64,000 nt of DNA from CAYNLK01 sp964398055 (GTDB lineage: Bacteria > Chloroflexota > Anaerolineae > 4572-78 > J111): positions 1-64,000 of the forward strand of contig CAYNLK010000031.1 in NCBI GenBank assembly GCA_964398055.1. Direction: 5' to 3'. The notes below the pieces were generated by a model. That model had not been told where the DNA came from. It did no database searches and saw only the letters and a list, made by a program, of their open reading frames with translations. Shown here one piece after another: positions 31,176 to 38,008 of this stretch (position 1 is its first letter; the number at the start of each line of letters is the position of its first letter). The translations under genes and the position numbers were made by a program.

Positions 31176-31676
31176 ATGAGTGACCAAGCTTCACCCGAAC
31201 AGCCCGCCTGGTTCAACGCGGTGCAAACGTACCTGGCTAATCACCCCAACGCCCGGGCCATCGACATTGCCCAGGCCGTCGGCTGCACCGAGGCTGATGC
31301 CCTGAGCCTTCTCTCGGATGAGGTGTGGACCATTCCCGGCCCGGCTTTGCTCCAGGTGTTGGCTGAAATCAAAAACTGGACGCGGGTTATGGTCCTCATC
31401 CGCAACGGCGACGCCGTCGCCGAGGTGGAAGCGCCGGGCGACGGCTGGTATCAGCGCGGCGACTGGCTCAACTGGATTGCGGAAGGGTATAATCTGCATA
31501 TTCGGGCTGCCGCCACGGACCACATTCTGGCGTTGGTGCGGCCCGGCAAGCACGGGCCGACCGCCAGCTTCAATCTGGTCAATCGGGCCGGGCAGGTCTT
31601 TTGCCGTTTTTATGCCCGCACCGCCGTGGATCAGGAGCGGTTGGTGACTTTTTGCGCTCCCTATCGAAAAGTATAA
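31176..31676 (+). CDS. HutX/ChuX-like putative heme-binding protein
   Basis: The 166-residue protein has a helical N-terminal part ('TYLANHPNARAIDIAQAVGCTEADALSLL') and a beta-rich part. 'VMVLIRNGDAVAEVEAP', 'GYNLHIRAAATDHILALVRP' and 'FNLVNRAGQVFCRFYARTAVDQERL' match the order of motifs in HutX/HuvX cytosolic heme-trafficking proteins. It would bind or pass on heme in the cytosol. Identity is judged by pattern only. The stop codon lies within a 16-base sequence that recurs 98 bases downstream. Confidence 0.6.
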   Translation: MSDQASPEQPAWFNAVQTYLANHPNARAIDIAQAVGCTEADALSLLSDEVWTIPGPALLQVLAEIKNWTRVMVLIRNGDAVAEVEAPGDGWYQRGDWLNWIAEGYNLHIRAAATDHILALVRPGKHGPTASFNLVNRAGQVFCRFYARTAVDQERLVTFCAPYRKV

Positions 31677-31775
31677 AGCTCGTTTAAGTACAAGTGACCG
31701 GAACTTAAACATTTGAGCTAAACGCTCTTCCTCAAGCAAAAAGTGCCGGTCACTTTTCATATCGAAAAGTATAAA
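31662..31775. repeat. 16-base direct repeat flanking a small hairpin insert
   Basis: TATCGAAAAGTATAAA occurs at 31662-31677 and again at 31760-31775. The intervening 82 bases contain AAGTGACCGG (31692-31701) and its complement CCGGTCACTT (31746-31755). The first copy carries the stop codon of the HutX-like gene; the second precedes the start of the next gene. This looks like a duplication bracketing an inserted palindromic element. Confidence 0.75.
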
Positions 31776-31796
31776 TTCTCTGCCGGAAGGAAAACC

Positions 31797-32378
31797 ATGT
31801 CTAACAAAATTTTTGAAACCTTTTATTACCGGATGATGCCGCTGTTCAAGCCGCAGGCCGAACAGATTCTAACCATTAGCGCGCCGGAGGATTTTCGGAG
31901 GGTCGCTTTCCGCTACACCTTCTCGGTGGAGGCGATGACCAAGATTAGCCACATCATCGAAGACATGGTCATTCGCACCCCGGCCGTTGCCGACCTGCAC
32001 GTCTCTTTTCAATACCTGTCACGCCTGTTGCCGCAGCATGACCGTTACCGCCGGGTGGCTCAAGCCGCCCGGAAATTGTGGCTCTATGGCACTTACGACA
32101 CCCCGGCCGCAACCTTAGACTTCTTACCGCGGGCCACCATCATCGACACCAGTGGGACCACCTTGATGCAGTACTGGTTTGTGGTAGCTTACGGGCCGGG
32201 GGTGGGGATGTCGCTGGTAGCCGAGGAAATCCCGGCTATGACCGGCGCAGAACGGTTCTACGAAGGTTTCTACACCTTTGAGTTGGATGTGGCCTACCAG
32301 CTCAACCTCATTCTGCACCAGATTTATCCAGACCAGGTGCGTCGCCCCATTCCGCCTGAACAGCTTGAAAACTCATGA
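31797..32378 (+). CDS. DICT sensory domain protein
   Basis: The protein of 193 residues has the DICT (diguanylate cyclase and two-component) pattern: 'FSVEAMTKISHIIEDMVIRT', 'LHVSFQYLSRLL', 'RYRRVAQAARKLWLYGTYD' and 'WFVVAYGPG'. DICT domains are proposed signal-input modules, often linked to light-sensing proteins. Here it stands alone without an output domain. I took the ATG at 31797 (after GGAAGGAAAA) because the upstream part of the frame is repeat sequence. It overlaps the next gene by 4 bases. Confidence 0.65.
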   Translation: MSNKIFETFYYRMMPLFKPQAEQILTISAPEDFRRVAFRYTFSVEAMTKISHIIEDMVIRTPAVADLHVSFQYLSRLLPQHDRYRRVAQAARKLWLYGTYDTPAATLDFLPRATIIDTSGTTLMQYWFVVAYGPGVGMSLVAEEIPAMTGAERFYEGFYTFELDVAYQLNLILHQIYPDQVRRPIPPEQLENS

Positions 32379-33973
32379 TTCATGAATCAGGAACTGAGCT
32401 AATATTGGTCACCGGCGCCACCGGCTACGTTGGCGGACGGCTGGTGCCGCGGTTGCTGGCGGCCGGCTACCGGGTGCGCTGCCTGGTGCGAGACCCGGCT
32501 CGCTTGCAGGGGCGGCCCTGGTTGGCCCAGGTGGAGCTGCTTGAGGGCGATGTCCTCCGGCCTGAGAGCCTGGCCGCGGCCATGCAAGGTGTGAACGCGG
32601 CTTATTACCTGATTCACAGCATGAGCGGCAGCGCCGATTTCCACCAGCGAGATCTGCTCGCCGCCCGCAACTTTGGCCAGGCAGCCAGAGCCGCCGGGGT
32701 CAAACGGCTGATCTACCTGGGGGGGCTGGGCGAGCCTGAGGCCAACCTCTCCCGCCACCTGCGCTCGCGCCAGGAAACGGGTCAGGCGCTGCGCGAAGCC
32801 GGCGTGCCGGTAACGGAATTTAGAGCCGCCATCATCGTCGGTTCGGGTAGCGTTTCTTTTGAGATGATCCGCTACCTGACCGAGCGCATCCCGGTGATGA
32901 TCTGCCCCCGCTGGGTTTTTACCCGCGTCCAGCCGATTGCCATTCGCAACGTGTTGGATTACCTGGCGGCTGCCCTGGAGACGCCGGCGAGCGCCGGTCA
33001 AATTATCGAGATTGGCGGGAAAGACGTACTGACCTACGGCCAGATGATGCTGGGCTATGCTGAGGTGCGGGGCCTGCGGCGCTATTTGCTGGCCGTGCCG
33101 GTTTTGACCCCCCGCCTCTCGGCCTACTGGGTCCACTGGATGACGCCGATTCCGGCCGAAATTGCTCGCCCGCTCATCGAGGGGCTGCGCAACGAGGTCG
33201 TAGTGCGCACCGACACAGCTCGCCAGCTCTTCCCCCAGATTGAACCGCTGGATTACCGCTGCGCCGTCCAACTGGCGCTGGCTAAGTTGGAGGCCGGTCA
33301 GGTTGAAACGGCCTGGAGCGATGCCCTGGTCACCAGCCAGGGCGACATCCCGCCGGTTGTGCTGACCACCCAGGCCGGCATGATTATCGAGCGGCGGCAA
33401 CAACTGGTCGCTGCGCCGCCGGCAGCGGTTTTTCGGGCCTTTACCGGTTTGGGGGGGGCGCAAGGCTGGCTCTATTTTGACTGGGCCTGGGAAGGGCGCG
33501 GTCTGCTCGACCGAATGGTCGGCGGGGTAGGCTTGCGCCGCGGCCGGCGCGACCCGGTCGAGCTGCGGGTGGGCGACGCTCTGGATTTTTGGCGGGTGGA
33601 AGCGGTTGAAGCCGACCGGCTGCTGCGCCTGCGGGCCGAGATGAAGGTGCCCGGCCGGGCCTGGCTGCAATTTGAGGCCCGGCCAGAGCAGGGGCAGACT
33701 CGCCTGATCCAAACAGCCTTTTTTGCGCCGAAGGGCCTGTTTGGCTGGCTGTACTGGTACGGTCTGTATCCCATCCACAGCCTGATCTTTTCCGGGCTGG
33801 TGCAGCGGCTGGCCTGGCTGGCCGAAACCCACTACCACGGCGAGCCGCCGCTGGCCGCCCGCATTGCCGCCAAAAGGCAGCGCCAACTCATCGGCGCAGT
33901 TTTGATCACGTTAGCCGGCCTGTTGCTCATTGCTGCGGCCATCCTCGGTTGGCGGCGAATGTCCAGAAGCTAG
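32375..33973 (+). CDS. NAD(P)H-binding epimerase-like protein fused to an SRPBCC (DUF2867) domain
   Basis: The 532-residue protein begins with an atypical SDR domain ('LVTGATGYVGGRLVPRLLAAGY', 'VNAAYYLIHSM', 'IYLGGLGEPEANLSRHLRSR'). From about residue 330 follows a DUF2867 SRPBCC-like domain ('WLYFDWAWEGRGLLDRMVGG', 'LRAEMKVPGRAWLQFE'). A C-terminal membrane helix ends it ('LITLAGLLLIAAAILGW'). Family members resemble NmrA-type sensors or enzymes with a ligand cup attached. It is coupled to the DICT gene by a 4-base overlap, and ends tail-to-tail with the DoxX-like gene. Confidence 0.85.
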   Translation: MIHESGTELILVTGATGYVGGRLVPRLLAAGYRVRCLVRDPARLQGRPWLAQVELLEGDVLRPESLAAAMQGVNAAYYLIHSMSGSADFHQRDLLAARNFGQAARAAGVKRLIYLGGLGEPEANLSRHLRSRQETGQALREAGVPVTEFRAAIIVGSGSVSFEMIRYLTERIPVMICPRWVFTRVQPIAIRNVLDYLAAALETPASAGQIIEIGGKDVLTYGQMMLGYAEVRGLRRYLLAVPVLTPRLSAYWVHWMTPIPAEIARPLIEGLRNEVVVRTDTARQLFPQIEPLDYRCAVQLALAKLEAGQVETAWSDALVTSQGDIPPVVLTTQAGMIIERRQQLVAAPPAAVFRAFTGLGGAQGWLYFDWAWEGRGLLDRMVGGVGLRRGRRDPVELRVGDALDFWRVEAVEADRLLRLRAEMKVPGRAWLQFEARPEQGQTRLIQTAFFAPKGLFGWLYWYGLYPIHSLIFSGLVQRLAWLAETHYHGEPPLAARIAAKRQRQLIGAVLITLAGLLLIAAAILGWRRMSRS

Positions 33974-34467
33974 AGTGCTGTCCTCTCCGCCTCCGGTTCC
34001 AGCCGGCCGCCGCGGACTGTGCCACCCAGCACCAACCCTGCGCCGATCAGTACCAGATTCTTGATAATGTATTGCCCTTCCAACGTCAGGCCGAAGGGGA
34101 AGACGGTCCAGGTTGCCTCCGGCAGAAGCAGCAACGGCAGGGCCGTCCCCGGCATCTGCAAAAAGAGCAGCAACAGGGTCAGCCGCATGAATATACCAAA
34201 TATCAGGCCCAGCCCGATCAGCATTTCCCAGATAGCCAGGATGGGCAGGAACAGATCGGGATCGACAAAGTAGATGGTATTGCGGACCAAATCCTCGGCC
34301 GGACTGAGACCGGGGGCCAATTTCAGCGCCCCAAACCAGAAAAAGACGATGCCCAGGCCGATACGTAGAACAATCAAGCCGTAGCGAGCCATCCCGTGGG
34401 TAATCCAGCGGTCAACTCGATCAAAATTTGTTTGCAGCAGCTCGTAACTCAGCGCAGAGAGCCTCAT
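33970..34467 (-). CDS. DoxX/DUF417-like membrane protein
   Basis: The 165-residue protein has four membrane helices. 'IVLRIGLGIVFFWFGALKLAPGLSPAEDLV' and the 'IWEMLIGLGLIFG' helix fit the DoxX/YkgB (DUF417) group, membrane proteins of uncertain role sometimes linked to redox stress. The ATG follows a strong AGGAGG. Its stop overlaps the convergent epimerase gene by 4 bases. A set of TTAA boxes spaced by 11 bases lies about 86-123 bases upstream. Confidence 0.8.
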   Translation of the reverse strand: MRLSALSYELLQTNFDRVDRWITHGMARYGLIVLRIGLGIVFFWFGALKLAPGLSPAEDLVRNTIYFVDPDLFLPILAIWEMLIGLGLIFGIFMRLTLLLLFLQMPGTALPLLLLPEATWTVFPFGLTLEGQYIIKNLVLIGAGLVLGGTVRGGRLEPEAERTAL

Positions 34468-34535
34468 GGTATCGTTCCTCCTGCAAGATTGATTAATCTA
34501 CTCAGTCAAAATTTTGCGTAAATTTTCACAAAATA

Positions 34536-34590
34536 ACTGTACAAAAAATGGATTAAACTGGGCTTAAATTAACGTTAAGCAAAGATTAAG
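34536..34590 (-). promoter_or_regulatory. TTAA boxes at 11-base spacing upstream of the DoxX-like gene
   Basis: TTAA occurs at 34553, 34564, 34575 and 34586, exactly 11 bases apart, in the form TTAA(A/G)-N6-7. Direct repeats at helical spacing are typical of PhoB/PhoP/OmpR-class response regulators. TACAGT at 34536-34541 (minus strand) is in the right place for a -10 box. The identity of the regulator is inferred. Confidence 0.5.
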
Positions 34591-34614
34591 ATGTGACTGG
34601 GTTGTTAACATTGT

Positions 34615-34643
34615 GTAGGGGCGCAAGGCCATTGCGCCCCTAC
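34615..34643. repeat. Hairpin element GTAGGGGCGCAA...TTGCGCCCCTAC
   Basis: Twelve-base perfect arms at 34615-34626 and 34632-34643 flank a 5-base loop. The GTAGGGGCG arm recurs in the element at the very end of the window (63916 onward). Confidence 0.7.
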
Positions 34644-34683
34644 CATCGCACCTGTATTTTGCATGCGTGAATATCGAACCAGG

Positions 34684-35844
34684 TTAAGCGGCTTCAGGTT
34701 CCTGGCCTATTTTAGCCTTAGCGTTGCCATTTAGGCCGAGTTCAAAACGTAGCCGCAAGTAACCAAAAACCTGCTCTCGGGATAGGATGCCCACAATCTG
34801 ATCATTTTCGGTGACTATCATCGGCAGATTGGCCTGGCTCAGTAACTCCAACGCTTTGCTAACATCGGTATTGGGCTGGACCTGGGCCACGGCCTTCAGG
34901 GGGGTCATCAACTGCTCTACTGTCATATAGCGCCACTTGCGTTGCGGCACCTTGGTGAGGTCATGCACCGTCAGCATGCCCCGAGGTTGGTCAGCCTCAC
35001 CGACCAGGAAAGTTCGCTCGCCGGCGCCGGAGAGAATGTTTTCTTCCACCAACTGGTTGAGCGACAGTGTGCTCGGGATCAACCTGGGCCGGGACGCCAT
35101 CACCTGCCTGACGGTGACCCCTTGCAGCGACTGCTGTAAATTGACCTGGACGATGCTGGACGCGGCCGCATTCTGCAAGAACCAGCCGATGAAGGCCAGC
35201 CACAGGCCATTGAAGAAGTTGCCGGTCAGGGCGATGAAGAAGCCCACCCCCATAAAACCAAAGGCGATCAGTTGGCCGCTGAAGGCCGCCAGTTGGGTGG
35301 CCCGCTGGCCATTGCCGCTAAAGCGCCAGACCGCGGCCCGCAGCACCCGGCCGCCATCCAGTGGAAAACCGGGAATCAGATTGAATAGGGCCAGGATCAG
35401 GTTGATCCGGGCCAGCCAGATGCTCGGCGCGGCCAGCAACGGAATCTGCTGATCCAGCAGCCACAGCAGGCCAAAGATGCCGGCCAGGGCCAGGCTGACC
35501 AGCGGCCCGGCAATAGCGATGCGAAACTCGGCCCCAGGCGTGCGCGCCTCTTCTTTCAACTCGGCCACGCCGCCAAAGATGAATAAGGTGATGCCCTGCA
35601 CCGGAATTTTGTGGCGCAAGGCCAGGTAGGCGTGGCCCAGTTCGTGCAGTAACACCGACCCAAAGAAGAGCACACTGGTCATCACGGCCAGGAGCCAGTA
35701 CGTTGGCAGCGACAGGGTTGGATATTCGGCCGGAAAATAGCCCGCGGCCAGTGACCAGGTCAACAGAGCAAAGACCAGGAGCAAACTCCAATGAAGTTGA
35801 ATGGGGATACCCCAGATTTGTCCAAGTTTCAGGCTGGCGTTCAT
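34684..35844 (-). CDS. Site-2 protease (M50) family protein with CBS domains
   Basis: The 386-residue membrane protein has the zinc motif 'LLHELGHAYLALRH' near residue 65 and the distal 'NLIPGFPLDGGRVLRA' motif with the third ligand Asp near residue 165. Two CBS domains cover about residues 245-370 ('TVRQVMASRPRLIPSTLSL', 'TVEQLMTPLKAVAQVQ', 'IVGILSREQVF'). This architecture is common in bacterial S2P homologues of the Rip/sporulation IVFB class that cut membrane-bound regulators. It lies 20 bases after a small membrane-protein gene and behind a leader with a terminator hairpin. The substrate is unknown. Confidence 0.88.
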   Translation of the reverse strand: MNASLKLGQIWGIPIQLHWSLLLVFALLTWSLAAGYFPAEYPTLSLPTYWLLAVMTSVLFFGSVLLHELGHAYLALRHKIPVQGITLFIFGGVAELKEEARTPGAEFRIAIAGPLVSLALAGIFGLLWLLDQQIPLLAAPSIWLARINLILALFNLIPGFPLDGGRVLRAAVWRFSGNGQRATQLAAFSGQLIAFGFMGVGFFIALTGNFFNGLWLAFIGWFLQNAAASSIVQVNLQQSLQGVTVRQVMASRPRLIPSTLSLNQLVEENILSGAGERTFLVGEADQPRGMLTVHDLTKVPQRKWRYMTVEQLMTPLKAVAQVQPNTDVSKALELLSQANLPMIVTENDQIVGILSREQVFGYLRLRFELGLNGNAKAKIGQEPEAA

Positions 35845-35864
35845 GGTTTATCTACCTCCACTAT

Positions 35865-36002
35865 CTACATAAAAATGTAGCTAACCTCAACCAAAATCAT
35901 TGAGGCAATGATCAACAAAATCACTGCTACCACTACCCACTGCTTGATTTTGGCGGTTCGCTGTTTTTTTTGTTTCTTTGGCGCAGTCTGCCGAGTTCCC
36001 AT
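35865..36002 (-). CDS. 45-residue single-helix membrane protein
   Basis: This short gene has an ATG at 36000-36002 preceded by AAGGAG with a 5-base gap, the best ribosome binding site in the neighbourhood. The product has a basic, Lys/Gln/Arg-rich N terminus of about 20 residues and one hydrophobic helix ('WVVVAVILLIIASMILV'), so an N-in membrane orientation is expected. It is followed by the site-2 protease gene after 20 bases and shares its promoter. It may be a subunit, adaptor or substrate of the protease. I do not recognise a family. Confidence 0.65.
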   Translation of the reverse strand: MGTRQTAPKKQKKQRTAKIKQWVVVAVILLIIASMILVEVSYIFM

Positions 36003-36049
36003 TTTTTCTCCTTACTTTTGCACAACAGGCCCAACGATTGCTCCCCAAA

Positions 36050-36094
36050 CAAAAAGGTCGACAATACGCCCGGTTTCCAGGTGATTGTCGACCT
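36050..36094 (-). terminator. Leader terminator/attenuator upstream of the 45-residue gene
   Basis: On the minus strand AGGTCGACAAT (36094-36084) pairs with ATTGTCGACCT (36065-36055) and runs into TTTTT. It is 48 bases before the start of the small gene and about 90 bases after the promoter. The upstream leader sequence UCGAC (36149-36145) could pair with GUCGA of the left arm, a possible antiterminator. Confidence 0.6.
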
Positions 36095-36187
36095 ACTTGG
36101 CAACCAGTTTGCTTCTAAAGAGAAGCCTGCTCTTTGCCCAGTCCGTCGAGACCGTGGATTTGATGGGTTTGATTGAACTATGACCTT

Positions 36188-36216
36188 ACTATATCACAGA
36201 AAGACCATATTGTCAA
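36188..36216 (-). promoter_or_regulatory. Sigma-70 promoter of the small-protein/S2P operon
   Basis: On the minus strand TTGACA (36216-36211), a 17-base spacer and TATAGT (36193-36188). Transcription would begin near 36181, giving an untranslated leader of about 180 bases. Confidence 0.7.
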
Positions 36217-36258
36217 GGTTTTGTCCATAAAAATCTAGTGATTCTAGCAAATTTCTAA

Positions 36259-36654
36259 CTAACGACCGGTCCGGCTTCTGCTGTGTTTGCCAAACTGCTC
36301 ATCCAGATTCACGTCCACGGTCAGCACGATAATCCGCTCGCCGGTTTTGGTGCTCATGTCGGTGTGCAAGCTGATCACCCGGCAACCGATAACATCGGCC
36401 ACAATCTGCTCGAGCAACGGGCGGGTGACCTCAAACAACTGGCGCCGGCTCTCTTTGACCAGGGCCTGGCCCTCCCGGCTTTCAGATAATTTGGCCTCAG
36501 CCGGAGTCAAGATGCCGCGCAAGCGCACCAGGACCATGTCGGCAATGAAGAAAGTGCGGGCTTCCAACGGACCCCGGCCCAGGTATTCCTTTTCTAAGGT
36601 GGTCATTGCCTTGCTAAACTCGGCTTCTAACTCGCCGCTCGTTTTGTTGTTCAT
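36259..36654 (-). CDS. DUF2294 family protein
   Basis: The 131-residue protein matches DUF2294: 'GRGPLEARTFFIADMVLVRLRGILTPAEAKL' in the first half, and 'EGQALVKESRRQLFEV' with 'DVIGCRVISLHTDMSTKTGERIIVLTVD' in the second. The family is of unknown biochemical function and often found near stress genes. The gene is transcribed divergently from the unit beginning at 36760. No signal peptide is seen. Confidence 0.82.
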   Translation of the reverse strand: MNNKTSGELEAEFSKAMTTLEKEYLGRGPLEARTFFIADMVLVRLRGILTPAEAKLSESREGQALVKESRRQLFEVTRPLLEQIVADVIGCRVISLHTDMSTKTGERIIVLTVDVNLDEQFGKHSRSRTGR

Positions 36655-36759
36655 GTCAATTCACCTTGCTACCTTGAGATCACATATCAACCGGCAATCA
36701 ACCCACCACTCCAATCCCGACCAAAAACTTAAAAATGGAGACAAAACATTGACAATATA

Positions 36760-36788
36760 TTGACAAAAATCATCAAGTATGATATACT
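36760..36788 (+). promoter_or_regulatory. Strong sigma-70 promoter
   Basis: TTGACA at 36760-36765, a 17-base spacer and TATACT at 36783-36788. A second TTGACA lies at 36749. It faces the small gene at 36846. Confidence 0.7.
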
Positions 36789-36845
36789 TCTGGACAGATA
36801 TAGATACAACTCAAACCATAGACATATTGGGAAGGATAAGTTGAG

Positions 36846-37040
36846 ATGCCCTTACTGTCAAAATCAATCAAAGGAATATTCAACCAGCCAGCCAAAAACA
36901 GCTCTCAGCCAACCGGGTCAACAGCCGGGCGCACGGGCCAACCATCAGTCAACCTTCACCTGGCTTTGCTGAAACAGACCCTGCACCACAACGACCAGGC
37001 GCTGTTAAAACTATACCAGGCTATGGATACGGCCGGCTAA
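36846..37040 (+). CDS. Hypothetical 64-residue protein
   Basis: The frame starts at an ATG with GAAGGA upstream, about 50 bases after a strong promoter. The product has a basic N terminus, a Ser/Gln/Thr/Gly-rich middle and a C-terminal helix 'VNLHLALLKQTLHHNDQALLKLYQAMD'. No family is recognised. The promoter position and ribosome binding site suggest it is translated. Confidence 0.45.
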   Translation: MPLLSKSIKGIFNQPAKNSSQPTGSTAGRTGQPSVNLHLALLKQTLHHNDQALLKLYQAMDTAG

Positions 37041-37110
37041 ACCGGATCGCTACTCTGGTCAAAGTTTAGTTAGTTAATTGTAGCTTAAGGGCCTGGGGGA
37101 TATATATGTT

Positions 37111-37503
37111 ATGAGAACAAAACTATTTGCACTTATGGCGGTAACAGTTACCGTTGTCGGCTTTTACTGGCTAAGCCAGCTTTGGCCGGCAGACCGGCCA
37201 ATTCAGCCGGAAACCGGAGTAGCCGAGATGGCCCCGCCGGTTTGGACTCTGGTCAGCCAGGTGGAACTGCCGATTACGACCCGCAGCGTTGCTTGCAACG
37301 AGACTATCGTAAGCTTGGCTGAGGTCAACTCAATCTCGGAGAGTGGCCTGACCCTCGCCCCTGAGAAGTTCTTTATCGCCGGCATCCTGGCTGGTGGTCA
37401 GATCAAGTTATTTCACTCGCCTGACACGAAGGCTGAAATAGAGCCGTTTACCTTCACCGAGTCGCCCCATGCCACTCTTAATAGCAACCTGGTGATCAAC
37501 TAA
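37111..37503 (+). CDS. Hypothetical exported or membrane-anchored protein
   Basis: The 130-residue product starts with one hydrophobic helix ('LFALMAVTVTVVGFYWLSQL') after two basic residues, which is an uncleaved signal anchor or a signal peptide. The rest is polar and extracytoplasmic with a single Cys. It precedes the selenoprotein gene by 11 bases, so it may be co-transcribed with it. No known family was recognised. Confidence 0.6.
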   Translation: MRTKLFALMAVTVTVVGFYWLSQLWPADRPIQPETGVAEMAPPVWTLVSQVELPITTRSVACNETIVSLAEVNSISESGLTLAPEKFFIAGILAGGQIKLFHSPDTKAEIEPFTFTESPHATLNSNLVIN

Positions 37504-37514
37504 GAAAGGCCGCT

Positions 37515-37985
37515 ATGACTATTCACTTGAAAAGCGAGATTGTGCCAGACTTTGAATTGACCGACTTTCAGGGCCAGACGGTTCGCCTGTCTGACTATCG
37601 TGGGCAGAAGCATGTCATCCTGGTCTTCAACCGCGGCTTTACCTGACCTTTCTGCCGCCGGCACATGGCGCAGTTGCGCCAGGATTACCTGAAATTCGTG
37701 GCCCACGAGACTGAAATCGTAGTGGTGGGACCTGAGGACAAAGCTGCCTTTGCCCGTTACTGGCAAAAAGAGGCTTTCCCTTTTGTTGGTCTGCCCGACC
37801 CGGAGCACCGGGTGGCCGACCTCTATGGCCAGCAGGTCAAATTGCTCAAGCTCGGCCGGCTGCCGGCTTTGGTTGTGATCGACAAAAGCGGTCAAATTCG
37901 TTACCAACATTACGGCGATTCGATGCGCGACATTCCGCCTAATGACGAGATTCTGGCTTTACTGGACCGGTTGAACTCAACCTGA
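37515..37985 (+). CDS. Peroxiredoxin-like selenoprotein with in-frame UGA (UxxC motif)
   Basis: The frame from ATG 37515 to the stop at 37985 (156 residues) is interrupted once by TGA at 37644-37646. The stretch reads '...VFNRGFT-U-PFCRRHMAQLRQDY', where the AhpC/TSA relatives have Cys at the U position, the peroxidatic or redox CxxC site. The thioredoxin-fold order is intact on both sides: 'VPDFELTDFQGQTVRLSDYRG' before, 'PALVVIDKSGQIRYQHYG' after. A hairpin directly after the UGA fits a bacterial SECIS. AAAGG precedes the ATG. It would be a cytosolic thiol/selenol peroxide reductase or disulfide oxidoreductase, next to other stress genes. A standard gene call would begin at 37665 and lose the active site. 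Confidence 0.85.
37652..37673 (+). promoter_or_regulatory. Putative bacterial SECIS hairpin
   Basis: Five bases after the UGA, CTG-C-CGCC (37652-37659) pairs with GGCG-CAG (37667-37673) with one bulged C. The 7-base apical loop GGCACAT begins with two G residues about 14 bases after the UGA, as in bacterial SECIS elements that bind SelB. Confidence 0.65.
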
Positions 37986-38008
37986 CTATTCGAGAAAGGA
38001 AACCCATT

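Noticed and set aside
32399..33886. 495-residue minus-strand frame across the epimerase-SRPBCC gene
   Set aside because: High GC gives long antisense frames here; the plus strand encodes clear SDR and SRPBCC motifs.
36045..36181. Known riboswitch (c-di-GMP, SAM, fluoride, THF classes)
   Set aside because: None of the consensus cores I know fit the leader, so it is reported only as an attenuator-like leader.
36760..36972. 70-residue frame beginning at the -35 box of a promoter
   Set aside because: Its start lies inside the promoter; the 36846 frame downstream has a ribosome binding site.
37644..37646. TGA as a disabling stop (pseudogene)
   Set aside because: A single TGA at exactly the active-site Cys position with a matching SECIS hairpin is better explained by selenocysteine. 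Genome-wide sel genes would settle this.
37665..37985. A truncated peroxiredoxin starting at the Met after the UGA
   Set aside because: The residues before the TGA in the same frame are conserved thioredoxin-fold sequence and include the ribosome binding site and start; the selenoprotein reading explains all of it.
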